Shown here one piece after another: positions 8,002 through 15,665 of a stretch of 64,000 bases of DNA. The position numbers and the translations under genes are program-made. The DNA is from Bradyrhizobium erythrophlei (GTDB lineage Bacteria; Pseudomonadota; Alphaproteobacteria; Rhizobiales; Xanthobacteraceae): NCBI RefSeq assembly GCF_900129425.1, contig NZ_LT670817.1, positions 5,084,001-5,148,000 of the forward strand. The letters run 5' to 3'. The stretch's first letter is position 1. The number at the start of each line of letters is the position of its first letter. The notes beneath the pieces are model-generated. The model did no database searches, was not told the DNA's origin, and saw only the letters and a list, made by a program, of their open reading frames with translations.

Positions 8002-8029
8002 GGCAGGGACGGCAAGTTCGGTCCCTGCC
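8002..8029. terminator. hairpin without U-tract
   Basis: GGCAGGGAC and GTCCCTGCC form a perfect 9-bp stem around a 10-base loop, 14 bases downstream of the minus-strand gene at 8043. There is no clear T-run, so termination is uncertain. Confidence 0.35.
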
Positions 8030-8042
8030 TCCATCAATGACG

Positions 8043-8276
8043 TCAGTTCCTGAAGCACTTCTTGCCGTACGGCCCGGGATGCCAGCCCGGAGGACAGCTA
8101 AACAGCGGACGGCACGCACCGGCCGGTCCGCGGTGGAAGCCGGGGCCGCAGCCCTGCGCAACCCGGATGATTTCGTTCGGTGCGGATTTATCGACCGGAT
8201 AGACCGGCATCGCCTGGGCGGACGCCGCCATCAGGCCGAGACCAACGGCAAACGCAGATGCAACAAGCAGCTTCAT
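8043..8276 (-). CDS. secreted cysteine-rich small protein (GCG_CRPN-type)
   Basis: A 77-residue protein with a signal peptide (cut after AASAQA) and a mature part containing the pattern GCGPGFHRGPAGACRPLFSCPPG and then WHPGPYGKKCFRN. This matches the 'GCG_CRPN prefix-to-repeats' style of small exported proteins of Rhizobiales. Four Cys are positioned for disulfides or metal binding in the periplasm. The function is unknown. It lies just downstream, on the same strand, of the His/Trp-rich exported protein at 8381. Confidence 0.8.
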   Translation of the reverse strand: MKLLVASAFAVGLGLMAASAQAMPVYPVDKSAPNEIIRVAQGCGPGFHRGPAGACRPLFSCPPGWHPGPYGKKCFRN

Positions 8277-8380
8277 GGACTTTTCCCTTCCTCATGATTC
8301 GCCGCGACGCGGCGGTTTTCGAATTTACGCCAACAAGAACTGACGCAAACAAAATGGCCGTCCGGTACTGGCGGCCCGCC

Positions 8381-8683
8381 TCACCAGCGGTGACGGCGCC
8401 AGTGGCGGTGCCATCCCCAGTGACGGCGATGCCAACGGTGCCAGCCCCAGTGACGCCGGTGCCAGTGCCGATGCCAATGATGGCCCCAGCGCACCTGCTC
8501 AGGCCTGAGATGATCGACATCGTCCTGCGTGACCACAGCGGGTTCAGCGGCGTCGCCGGGCCGCGCCACGAGATGCTGCTCCGCTGAAATCGGTGGCAAT
8601 GCTGCTGCCTTCGCGCTCGCAGCGAGCACCGTAGCGCCCGCGGTTATTCCAAAGGCGAGTTTCAGAAAGTGCCGGCGTTCCAT
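8381..8683 (-). CDS. Tat-exported His/Trp-rich repeat protein
   Basis: A 100-residue protein starting MERRHFLKLAFGITAGATVLAASAKA. ERRHFLK is a near-ideal twin-arginine motif (RRxFLK) before a hydrophobic stretch. The C-terminal third is a tandem repeat of WHR/HWG units with many His, Trp and Arg residues, encoded by imperfect repeats of about 27 to 30 bases. Metal (Cu, Ni or Zn) binding after folding in the cytoplasm is a reasonable inference. About 100 bases separate it from the Cys-rich secreted protein on the same strand. Low-complexity coding makes the exact C-terminus sensitive to repeat changes. Confidence 0.7.
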   Translation of the reverse strand: MERRHFLKLAFGITAGATVLAASAKAAALPPISAEQHLVARPGDAAEPAVVTQDDVDHLRPEQVRWGHHWHRHWHRRHWGWHRWHRRHWGWHRHWRRHRW

Positions 8684-8794
8684 GATATCGCATCCCCCTG
8701 CGCAATCGTGAATGACGCGGGAGAGTTTGATGGCGCCGAGATGAACGGTCGCTGAACCACGCGTTCAGGGTGTAATGCGATGCAACAACTCTAG

Positions 8795-8912
8795 GTCGTC
8801 CCCGCGAACGCGGGGACCCACACGCCGTGAACTCTCGATCGAAAGACGGCGCCAGCGTCTCGCGTAAAATTAGCGCCGGTGGATATGGGTCCCTGCTTTC
8901 GCAGGGACGACG
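8795..8912. repeat. palindromic intergenic repeat (GTCGTCCCCGCGAACGCGGGG type)
   Basis: The outer arms read TCGTCCCCGCGAACGCGGGGACCCA and TGGGTCCCTG...GCAGGGACGAC, so the whole 118-base stretch can fold back on itself. It occupies most of the 245-base gap between 8684 and 8928; the rest shows no gene. Confidence 0.65.
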
Positions 8913-8928
8913 ATAGCTCTGAGATACC

Positions 8929-9246
8929 TCACCCCACTGCAAATTCTTCCGCCAGCACAAAGATCTCGCGCGTGCGCGTGACGTCAGGCCAGCAGCGGTC
9001 GAAGTCGGCGACCAGCGTCTTCATCGCCTCGCCGCCCACGGCGCGATCGAGCGACGCCTGATCGGCGAACTGATAGCTCGCCACATGCACCGCGGGATCG
9101 CCGACGCTCCAGCTCCGCCACGCCTTCTTCACGCCGAACGCCTTCGCCGCGTCGGGCAGATGTTCGCTGTGATACCACTCATCAAACGCCTTGCGCCTGG
9201 AGGGATCGGCGACGGTGGCGCGGACGACGAAAAAGGCTGCGGGCAT
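8929..9246 (-). CDS. EthD/DUF4286-like dimeric alpha/beta barrel protein
   Basis: The 105-residue protein starts MPAAFFVVRATVADPSRRKAFDEWYHSEHLPDAAKAFG. The pattern of a leading beta strand, then DEWY-x-x-EHLPD, and a late strand (EIFVLAEEF) is that of small ferredoxin-fold dimers such as the EthD and DUF4286 groups. The role is unknown; relatives bind or decompose small organic molecules. The ATG at 9246 is chosen because homology begins there and a GGGAGAA-type site precedes it. The frame is open further upstream through repeat DNA. Confidence 0.78.
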   Translation of the reverse strand: MPAAFFVVRATVADPSRRKAFDEWYHSEHLPDAAKAFGVKKAWRSWSVGDPAVHVASYQFADQASLDRAVGGEAMKTLVADFDRCWPDVTRTREIFVLAEEFAVG

Positions 9247-9278
9247 GGGCTTTCTCCCGGTCGACACGGTTTCACTCT

Positions 9279-9373
9279 CGTCATTCCGGGGCAGCCTGAA
9301 AGGCTGAACCCGGAATCTGGAGATTGTAACTTCGAAATTCCGGGTTCGCGCTGGCGCGCGCCCCGGAATGACG
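9279..9373. repeat. palindromic intergenic repeat, family B copy 2
   Basis: CGTCATTCCGGGG at the left end pairs with CCCCGGAATGACG at the right, and ATTCCGGGTTCGCG is inside. It belongs to the same family as 2757-2857 and 31481-31576. Confidence 0.8.
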
Positions 9374-9400
9374 GGGCTCAACGATAGCCTAACGCCAACC

Positions 9401-9847
9401 CTAAACCCACCCACCCCGCGCCATGATCGCGGCACAGAGCACGATGATGACGATCGCAAGCAGTTCGCTGTGAATGACCGCGGTGACCAGCCTCAATTTC
9501 CTGGCGCCGATCGCAGGCACCAGCCCGGCCGTCAACGCCCCGCGCCACGACAGGAATTCCATCGTCGGGATGATCGACAGCAGTCCGATCACGATAAACA
9601 GCGAGAACTTGGTCAGGAAGGCGTAGCTATGGAAATAATAGCTCGCCCCCTTCTCGAAAAAGAACACCCGCAACAGCCCGACAACGAGTAGCGCACCCGC
9701 CGCGACGCCGAGCACGAGGTCCGTGACCTGCAGCCTGCGCGCCGACGCCAGCGTCAACTCGGAGCGGATCAGCACAAACTCGATTGCGACGGCAGAAACC
9801 AGCGTGAAGGCACAGAGGTGGTGGAGAAAGGCGAATAGGGTTGACAT
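9401..9847 (-). CDS. DUF2214 family membrane protein
   Basis: The 148-residue protein has four predicted membrane helices: an N-terminal FLHHLCAFTLVSAVAIEFVLI, then LGVAAGALLVVGLLRVFFFEKG, KFSLFIVIGLLSIIPTMEFL and a C-terminal ELLAIVIIVLCAAIMARGG. The H-H-L near the start, RVFFFEKGASYYFHS and PTMEFLSWR are typical of DUF2214 proteins. Inner-membrane location is expected; the function is unknown, though paired His residues suggest heme or metal contact. It stands between an intergenic repeat and the Fic gene. Confidence 0.82.
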   Translation of the reverse strand: MSTLFAFLHHLCAFTLVSAVAIEFVLIRSELTLASARRLQVTDLVLGVAAGALLVVGLLRVFFFEKGASYYFHSYAFLTKFSLFIVIGLLSIIPTMEFLSWRGALTAGLVPAIGARKLRLVTAVIHSELLAIVIIVLCAAIMARGGWV

Positions 9848-9865
9848 AGTGCGCGCTTCCTCCAG

Positions 9866-10534
9866 CTAGCTCGGTAACTTGCCGCCGACGGACCTATAAA
9901 ACTGAGCAAGCTGGTTGGCGAGAAGAGAGCCTAAAAGCTCCTCCATCTGCGAAACGTCGATCCTGCCGTCGCGGAAGGCCAAGTCCGCAGCGTCCAGAGC
10001 GTCGAAATACGGCTTGCGGTTGTCGACAATCTGATCTGGAATCGTGGGTGTGCCAGGCAAAATCGAACCCGCACGAATTGAAAGCACCACGTAGGAAACG
10101 ATGCGCGACGTCCGTCCGTTCCCGTCTGCAAACGGATGAATCCAGTTCAGCCGCCACATCAAATAAGCCGCGAGGTGAATCGGCGTACTGTGTTCCCAAT
10201 GATCGTTGACGTAGTCGCACATGTCTTCGACGAGTTCGGGAACGCGATGGGCTCCAACGGGTTCATGCTTGCTGCCCTCGATAGTAACACCACCCGGACG
10301 ATAGTTTCCCGCGTAGGAACTGATCCCCGCAAGCGCTTCGCGCTGCAAACCGAGGATAAGCGAAGGCCGGAGCTTGAACGATCCCCGATCGAGCGCACTT
10401 TGGATCGCGCCGATCGCCGCGTCGTATTGCCGAAAGCCGTTCCTTGCCTCGGCGGCGGCTTTCGCTTTGGGGTCGGTGATCAATTCAGGTTCGAGCGCGC
10501 GGCTGTCCCGCCGGTCGCGCTCGTCACCCGTCAT
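9866..10534 (-). CDS. Fic family protein (probable AMPylating toxin)
   Basis: A 222-residue protein with the complete Fic core HPFADGNGRTSR near residue 133, matching HPFx(D/E)GNGRxxR. The catalytic His and the nucleotide-binding Gly/Arg are present. Fic enzymes transfer AMP (or another nucleotide phosphate) from a nucleotide to a hydroxyl of a target protein. The start ATG overlaps the stop of the small gene before it (ATGA), which fits translational coupling with a class I antitoxin. The protein lacks the SxxxEG inhibitory motif in its own N-terminus, so inhibition would come from the partner. The target is unknown. Confidence 0.88.
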   Translation of the reverse strand: MTGDERDRRDSRALEPELITDPKAKAAAEARNGFRQYDAAIGAIQSALDRGSFKLRPSLILGLQREALAGISSYAGNYRPGGVTIEGSKHEPVGAHRVPELVEDMCDYVNDHWEHSTPIHLAAYLMWRLNWIHPFADGNGRTSRIVSYVVLSIRAGSILPGTPTIPDQIVDNRKPYFDALDAADLAFRDGRIDVSQMEELLGSLLANQLAQFYRSVGGKLPS

Positions 10535-10707
10535 TTTTTATCCTCAGCCAACTTCTCGGCTTCGCGATCGACCATTTCCCGGGTAATCAGCTCGTTTTCG
10601 AAATGCGTATTGCCGTAGACAAAGCTGCGCCGCTGCTGCTCCCGATGTTCCGGCGTCGGCTTGGCAGTCTTGGCGGCTTCAAGAAGTTTTTTCAGAGCGT
10701 CGGTCAT
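10531..10707 (-). CDS. putative Fic antitoxin
   Basis: A 58-residue protein starting MTDALKKLLEAAKTAKPTPEHREQQRRSF. It contains FVYGNTHFENELITREMV. NTHFEN resembles the Fic inhibitory motif (S/T)xxxE(G/N), with Asn in the first position and the Glu-Asn kept. The gene lies directly before the fic gene and overlaps it by four bases. A GTG at 10743 would add 12 residues. By analogy with VbhA/VbhT and FicA/Fic, the Glu would block ATP gamma-phosphate binding in the toxin; this is inference. Confidence 0.75.
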   Translation of the reverse strand: MTDALKKLLEAAKTAKPTPEHREQQRRSFVYGNTHFENELITREMVDREAEKLAEDKK

Positions 10708-10764
10708 GAAAGCAATATAATCGAATCGGGCTGGGGACGCCACTGTCCATCTTGATCAAATTTG

Positions 10765-12297
10765 CTACAACGGCAAATTGTCGTGCTTCTTCATAGGCAT
10801 CTCGACATGCTTGTCCCTCAGCATCGCCAGCGCCCGCGCGATGCGGCGCCTGGTTGAGTGCGGCATGATGACGTCGTCGATGTAGCCGCGCTCGGCGGCG
10901 ATGAAGGGGGACAGGAAGCGGTCCTCGTACTCTTTCGTGCGGGCGGCGATCGCGTCGGTGTCGCCGATATCCGAGCGGAAGATGATCTCGACCGCGCCCT
11001 TGGCGCCCATCACGGCGATCTGCGCGGTCGGCCAGGCGTAGTTCATGTCGGCGCCGATTTCCTTTGAGGCCATCACGTCGAACGCGCCGCCATAGGCCTT
11101 GCGGGTAATCACCGTGACCAGCGGCACCGTGCATTGCGAATAGGCGAACAGCAGTTTCGCCCCGTGTTTTATCAGGCCGCCATATTCCTGCGCGGTGCCC
11201 GGCAGAAAGCCGGGGACGTCGACAAACGTCACGATCGGAATGTTGAAGGCGTCGCAGAAGCGGACGAAGCGCGCGGCCTTGCGCGAGGCATCCGAGTCGA
11301 GCACGCCCGCCAGCACCATCGGCTGGTTGGCGACGAAGCCGACGGTGCGCCCGGCGATACGGCCGAAGCCGGTGACGATGTTTTTCGCGAACGCCTCGGA
11401 GATCTCGAAGAAGTCGCCCTCGTCCACGACTTTCAGGATCAGTTCCTTCATGTCGTAGGGCTTGTTCGGATTGTCGGGGATCAGCGTGTCCAGCGACATG
11501 TCGACCCGCCCGATGTCATCAAAACTCGGCCATTCCGGCACGCCTGACGTGTTGCTGGAGGGCAGGAAATCGATCAGCCGGCGCATCTGCAGCAGCGTCT
11601 CGACGTCGTTCTCGAACGCGCCATCGGCGATCGAGGAGCGCGTGGCGTGCACCGAGGCGCCGCCGAGTTCTTCCGCCGTGACGACCTCGTTGGTGACGGT
11701 CTTCACCACGTCCGGGCCGGTGACGAACATGTAGCTGGTGTTTTTCACCATGAAGATGAAGTCGGTCATCGCGGGCGAATAGACGTCGCCGCCGGCGCAA
11801 GGACCCATTATGACGGAAATCTGCGGGATCACGCCTGAGGCGATGACGTTGCGACGGAACACGTAGGAATAGCCGGCGAGCGCGGCGACGCCTTCCTGGA
11901 TCCGCGCGCCGCCGGCGTCATAGAGCCCGATGATCGGCGCCCTCGCCTTCATCGCCATGTCCTGGATTTTGACGATTTTTTGCGCGTGGGTTTCCGACAG
12001 CGAGCCACCGAACACGGTAAAATCCTTGGCGAACACAAACGTCTTGCGGCCGTTGACGGTGCCCCAGCCGGTGACGACACCGTCGCCGGGCACCTTGGTC
12101 TTTTCCATGCCGAATTCGATCGAGCGGTGTTCGACGAACATGTCGAATTCCTCGAAACTGCCCTTGTCGAGCAGAAGCTCGATGCGCTCCCGCGCGGTCA
12201 GCTTGCCGCGGGCATGCTGCGCCTCGATGCGTTTCTCGCCGCCGCCGAGTTTGGCCCCCGCGCGTCGTTCCTCGAGGGTGTCCAGGATGTCCTTCAT
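10765..12297 (-). CDS. pccB: acyl-CoA (propionyl-CoA) carboxylase beta subunit
   Basis: The 510-residue protein starts MKDILDTLEERRAGAKLGGG. It contains the two crotonase-like carboxyltransferase domains, with YDAGGARIQEGVAAL and GPCAGGDVYSPAMTDF in the N-half and FVDVPGFLPGTAQEYGG and ITRKAYGGAFDVMASK in the C-half. It transfers CO2 from carboxybiotin to propionyl-CoA in the cytoplasm, giving methylmalonyl-CoA. The biotin-carrying alpha subunit is not in this window. The ATG at 12297 is chosen by homology; the frame is open 15 codons further. The gene appears to stand alone, downstream of no obvious partner. Confidence 0.92.
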   Translation of the reverse strand: MKDILDTLEERRAGAKLGGGEKRIEAQHARGKLTARERIELLLDKGSFEEFDMFVEHRSIEFGMEKTKVPGDGVVTGWGTVNGRKTFVFAKDFTVFGGSLSETHAQKIVKIQDMAMKARAPIIGLYDAGGARIQEGVAALAGYSYVFRRNVIASGVIPQISVIMGPCAGGDVYSPAMTDFIFMVKNTSYMFVTGPDVVKTVTNEVVTAEELGGASVHATRSSIADGAFENDVETLLQMRRLIDFLPSSNTSGVPEWPSFDDIGRVDMSLDTLIPDNPNKPYDMKELILKVVDEGDFFEISEAFAKNIVTGFGRIAGRTVGFVANQPMVLAGVLDSDASRKAARFVRFCDAFNIPIVTFVDVPGFLPGTAQEYGGLIKHGAKLLFAYSQCTVPLVTVITRKAYGGAFDVMASKEIGADMNYAWPTAQIAVMGAKGAVEIIFRSDIGDTDAIAARTKEYEDRFLSPFIAAERGYIDDVIMPHSTRRRIARALAMLRDKHVEMPMKKHDNLPL

Positions 12298-12441
12298 GTG
12301 CGTCCGCCGTCTTTGCCGCCAGATTTCAGCCGGTTCTAACACGGCATTTTCTCAACCGGAAACCGGGTTTCGGCCACCGCAAACCGCCCAATCGGCGTTA
12401 GAAAGGGGACAATGACCGGGACCAGCCGAGGGAGACGACCG

Positions 12442-12855
12442 ATGAACGGGACGATTGCAAGCGAGGCCACAGGCGCCGTCACGGGCGGATTGCGAACCAT
12501 GCTCCGGCTGGAGGGGCTGACGCTGTTTGCGGGGATGACGCTGCTTTACGCGGTCTGGGGCGGATCGTGGTGGATCTATGCCTTCCTGTTTCTGGTGCCG
12601 GACCTGAGCTTTGCGGCCTATCTCGCCGGCCCCCGGGTGGGCGCCTTCGTCTATAACACCGCGCACAGCTACATGGCGCCGATGTCGCTGATGACCACTG
12701 GATTTGCGCTGGACTCGCCGCTGACCCTTTCGATCGCGTTGATCTGGCTGGCGCATATCGGCATCGACCGCGCGCTCGGCTACGGCCTGAAATACCAGGC
12801 CGGGTTCACCTTCACCCATCTCGGCCGCATTGGAGGGGCGGCAATGCCGACCTAG
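12442..12855 (+). CDS. DUF4260-like small membrane protein
   Basis: The 137-residue protein starts MNGTIASEATGAVTGGLRTMLRLEGL. It has three or four hydrophobic segments and conserved patterns LRLEGLTLF, PDLSFAAYLAGPRVGAFVYNTAHSY, WLAHIGIDRALGYGLKY and a final FTHLGRIG. These fit the DUF4260 family. GGGAGA is positioned before the ATG at 12442. Inner-membrane location is expected; no function is known. It is divergent from pccB, with about 140 bases between the starts. Confidence 0.82.
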   Translation: MNGTIASEATGAVTGGLRTMLRLEGLTLFAGMTLLYAVWGGSWWIYAFLFLVPDLSFAAYLAGPRVGAFVYNTAHSYMAPMSLMTTGFALDSPLTLSIALIWLAHIGIDRALGYGLKYQAGFTFTHLGRIGGAAMPT

Positions 12856-12951
12856 ACTGGCGGGTTTGACAGGCAGGAAAACGCTTGTTTTATTCGCGTT
12901 CAGCGCGTTACGGCGCGCAAACAAGATGCAAATAAAATATTGGAGGGAGCG

Positions 12952-13953
12952 ATGCGGACCGGCATGCGCGCGGCCATAGCGGCCTGGATTATCTGCACCG
13001 GCATCCTGCTGGCGGGCATTGAAACCAACGCGCAATCGATGCCGAAGGACGTCGCCGCGCGGATCGAGCTCTATGCGATCCCATCGCTGACCATCTCGGA
13101 CCGGCAATTCCTGACCGGCGACGCCAACGGCAAGCCGGTCACCGTCGCCGGCGAATTTCGCATCGCGCAAGGCAGCGGACGCCTGCCGGTGGTGGTGCTG
13201 ATGCACGGCTCGAGCGGCGTCGGCGCCAGTATCGAACCGTGGGTGCATCAGTTCAACGCGATGGGGATTTCGACTTTCGTGATCGACGGTTTCAGCGGCC
13301 GGGGATTGACGGCGGTCGGTCCGAACCAGGCGCTGCTCGGCCGCCTCAACTTCATTCTCGATATCTACCGCTCGCTCGACATTCTCGCGCACCATCCGCG
13401 CGTCGACCCCGAACGCATCGTGCTGATGGGATTTTCGCGCGGCGGACAGGCCGCGCTGTACGCCAGCCTCGACCGCTTCAACAAGCTCTGGAATAAGTCA
13501 GGCGTGCAGTTCGCCGGCTACATTCCGTTCTATCCGGACTGCTCCACGCGCTATTTGACCGATACCGAGGTCGCGGCGCGTCCGATCCGGATCTTTCACG
13601 GCACGCCCGACGATTACAACCCGGTGGCCAGTTGCAAGGCCTATGTCGCGCGGTTGCAGCAAGCCAAACGCGACGTGGTGCTGACGGAGTATCCTGACTC
13701 GGCGCACGGTTTCGACGCGGGCCTGCTCGGCGTCTCGACCGTGGCGGTTTCCACCAACGCCCAGACCGCGCGCCATTGCCATATCCGCGAAGGCGAAGGC
13801 GGCGTCCTCATGAATGCCGATACCGAAGCGCCGTTCGGGTACAAGGACACCTGCATCGAGTTCAACCCGCATGTCGGCGGCAATCCGGCCACAGCCGAGG
13901 AAGCGCGCAAGGCCGTGGACGAATTTTTGCGAGCGCTGTTCAAGCTGGGGTAG
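12952..13953 (+). CDS. secreted dienelactone hydrolase-like protein
   Basis: The 333-residue protein starts MRTGMRAAIAAWIICTGILLAG, a signal peptide cut near TNAQS. The alpha/beta-hydrolase fold shows the oxyanion segment VVLMHGSSG, the nucleophile elbow GFSRGGQAAL and the late His in YPDSAHGFD, which fit the dienelactone hydrolase family. Extra Cys (CSTRY, CKAY, CHIR, CIEF) could form periplasmic disulfides. GGAGGGA lies directly before the ATG. The substrate is not known. It appears to be a single gene, followed by a repeat element that has been split by an IS. Confidence 0.86.
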   Translation: MRTGMRAAIAAWIICTGILLAGIETNAQSMPKDVAARIELYAIPSLTISDRQFLTGDANGKPVTVAGEFRIAQGSGRLPVVVLMHGSSGVGASIEPWVHQFNAMGISTFVIDGFSGRGLTAVGPNQALLGRLNFILDIYRSLDILAHHPRVDPERIVLMGFSRGGQAALYASLDRFNKLWNKSGVQFAGYIPFYPDCSTRYLTDTEVAARPIRIFHGTPDDYNPVASCKAYVARLQQAKRDVVLTEYPDSAHGFDAGLLGVSTVAVSTNAQTARHCHIREGEGGVLMNADTEAPFGYKDTCIEFNPHVGGNPATAEEARKAVDEFLRALFKLG

Positions 13954-14006
13954 AGACCGATTCACTTGGATCGACGTATTGATTCAATATATCGGCAACG
14001 GCAGTG

Positions 14007-14146
14007 AGCCCCCTCTCCCCTTGCGGGATCGAGACGAGCGAAGCTCGCTCTCTAGGGTTGGGGTGAGGGGTTACGGTCTATCGATAGACCTTAACCCCTC
14101 ACCCGGTTCGCATCTAACGATGCGATCCGACCTCTCCCGCAAGGGG
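14007..14146. repeat. long intergenic repeat, family A copy 1 (left part, split by IS)
   Basis: CCCCTCTCCCCTTGCGGG, GGGGTGAGGGGTTACGG and TTAACCCCTCACCC alternate, with GCATCTAACGATGCGATCCGA and CCTCTCCCGCAAGGGG at the right. The same arrangement occurs at 17899-18014 and 29922-30050. The remaining arm lies after the IS at 15608-15629. Confidence 0.8.
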
Positions 14147-15607
14147 CTAAGGCGTGCACACAATTTCAATAACATTTTTCTTGCCATGAGTGAATCGAGT
14201 CTGATTCCTTGCATTGCGGTCCACAAGAAGGATGATCGCATTGATGGAAGGGATGGATTGGTCAGTCGGTCGCTTTGGCGATGTGCGACTGGCCAAAAGG
14301 GGGCGCTGTTGTTGCAGCGCGCCGTTGAACGCGTCACGATGAACCTGCGTGCGGCGTCCGACGGCCGAGCTGAGTGGGTGGGGTTCAGCCGCTGGCTGAA
14401 TAATCCGAATGTGACAGCGAACGAAATTGCTGTGCATAATGCAGAAGTTCTGTCGGACCGTGTCGCGGGCCTGCATGTGCTTGCAATCCAGGACACGACG
14501 GAACTGAACTATGCCAGGCACGCCGGACGGGTCCGGGGTCTTGGGCCATCCGGCAACGGACGCGATCCGGGCTTGTTTGTGCACCCCGTGCTGGCGATTG
14601 ATGCGGGCAGCGGAGCCTTGCTCGGGTTGGCTGGAATGCAGATCTGGACGCGTCAGGGGCCAGCGTCCCCTGATTACCGGCGTCAACCGATCGAAGAGAA
14701 AGAATCCTATCGTTGGATTAAGGGGGCGGCGAGCGCCAAGAGCGCGCTTGCTGCGGCAGCGATGGTCACCGTGATCGGCGACCGCGAGAGCGATATTTAC
14801 GAAGAGTTTGACCGGATACCTGACGCGCGCACCCATCTGCTCACGCGTGCCTGTCGTGATCGCGCCTTGGTGGGTGGCGGTCGGCTGTTTGGCATTACCG
14901 AAAGCTGGCCGGTCCGGCATCGCTTCAAGCTGGAGGTCCGAGCCCAGCCCGGTCGCCCGGCTCGCACGGCCAAGGTGGCGCTGCGCTTTGGCGAAGTGAC
15001 GATCAAGCGCCCGGGCAACTGCAGCGATCCCGCAGCCGCGCATCAATTGACCTTGCGTCTGGTCGAGGTCAGGGAGCTTGATACCGCCGTCGAGGGGCCG
15101 ATCCACTGGCGTCTGCTTACCACTCATGAGGTTACGACGGTTGCGCAGGCCTTGGAGATCGTTGGTTGGTATCGCGAGCGCTGGCACGTCGAACAGCTGT
15201 TCCGCACCAGCAAGAGCCAGGGTCTCGACCTTGAGAGCAGCCAGGTCGAAGCGGCCGATGCCTTGTTCAAGCTTGCCGCCATCGCAATGATTGCCGCCAC
15301 CAAGATCATGCAGCTCGTCCTCGCCCGCGACGGCACGGTCGATCGCCCGGCCACCGACGTGGTAGCGGTGGAACAATTGCCAATGCTCGAGGCCTTGCAG
15401 ATCCGTCTCGAAGGCAAAACAGCCAAGCAGAAAAATCCTCATCCCAGGCGATCGATCGGCTGGCTCGCCTGGATTGTTGCGCGCCTCGGTGGCTGGACCG
15501 GTTACACCTCCGAACGCCCACCGGGCCCAATCACCATGCGCCGTGGCTGGCATCGCTTCGAACAAATGGCTCAGGGTTGGAGACTCAGAGATGTGTGCAC
15601 GCCTTAG
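14147..15607 (+). mobile_element. IS4-family insertion sequence, apparently intact
   Basis: The 1,461-base element is bounded by inverted ends beginning CTAAGGCGTGCACACA; the right end reads TGTGTGCACGCCTTAG. It is flanked by the direct repeat CCCGCAAGGGG at 14136-14146 and 15608-15618. The exact ends are uncertain by one or two bases because the flanks and ends share bases, so the target duplication is 9 to 11 bp. It interrupts a family A repeat hairpin. Confidence 0.9.
14186..15607 (+). CDS. IS4-family transposase
   Basis: A 473-residue protein starting MSESSLIPCIAVHKKDD. The DDE core is complete: the first Asp is in AIQDTTELNY, the second in VIGDRESDIYEEF, and the Glu in the YREK box YRERWHVEQLFRTSK, which keeps the exact Y-2-R-3-E-6-K spacing. 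It cuts and pastes the element. The ATG at 14186 is chosen because it lies 39 bases inside the left end; the frame is open further but runs through the repeat outside the element. The stop codon TAG lies in the right inverted end. No frameshift is visible, so it may still be active. Confidence 0.93.
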   Translation: MSESSLIPCIAVHKKDDRIDGRDGLVSRSLWRCATGQKGALLLQRAVERVTMNLRAASDGRAEWVGFSRWLNNPNVTANEIAVHNAEVLSDRVAGLHVLAIQDTTELNYARHAGRVRGLGPSGNGRDPGLFVHPVLAIDAGSGALLGLAGMQIWTRQGPASPDYRRQPIEEKESYRWIKGAASAKSALAAAAMVTVIGDRESDIYEEFDRIPDARTHLLTRACRDRALVGGGRLFGITESWPVRHRFKLEVRAQPGRPARTAKVALRFGEVTIKRPGNCSDPAAAHQLTLRLVEVRELDTAVEGPIHWRLLTTHEVTTVAQALEIVGWYRERWHVEQLFRTSKSQGLDLESSQVEAADALFKLAAIAMIAATKIMQLVLARDGTVDRPATDVVAVEQLPMLEALQIRLEGKTAKQKNPHPRRSIGWLAWIVARLGGWTGYTSERPPGPITMRRGWHRFEQMAQGWRLRDVCTP

Positions 15608-15629
15608 CCCGCAAGGGGAGAGGTGACGT
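15608..15629. repeat. family A repeat, right arm after the IS
   Basis: CCCGCAAGGGGAGAGGTG completes the hairpin CCTCTCCCGC-AAGG-GGAGAGG interrupted by the IS. Removing one target duplication restores the palindrome. Confidence 0.75.
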
Positions 15630-15665
15630 CGAGCATGCGGAAGCAGCCAAACGATCACGCCCGCC

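Noticed and set aside
8398..8480. Short CRISPR-like array
   Set aside because: The direct repeats of about 27 to 30 bases have no unique spacers and are in-frame codons of the His/Trp repeat protein.
8745..8770. Operator CTGAAC-CACGC-GTTCAG
   Set aside because: It is a modest 6-base dyad before the His/Trp protein gene; no matching regulator is nearby, so it could be chance.
10740..10760. FixK/FNR-like site TTGATCAA
   Set aside because: The half sites touch without the required four-base spacer (TTGAT-N4-ATCAA).
14147..15658. 503-codon minus-strand open frame across the IS
   Set aside because: It covers the transposase in reverse; the plus strand has the complete DDE/YREK motifs.
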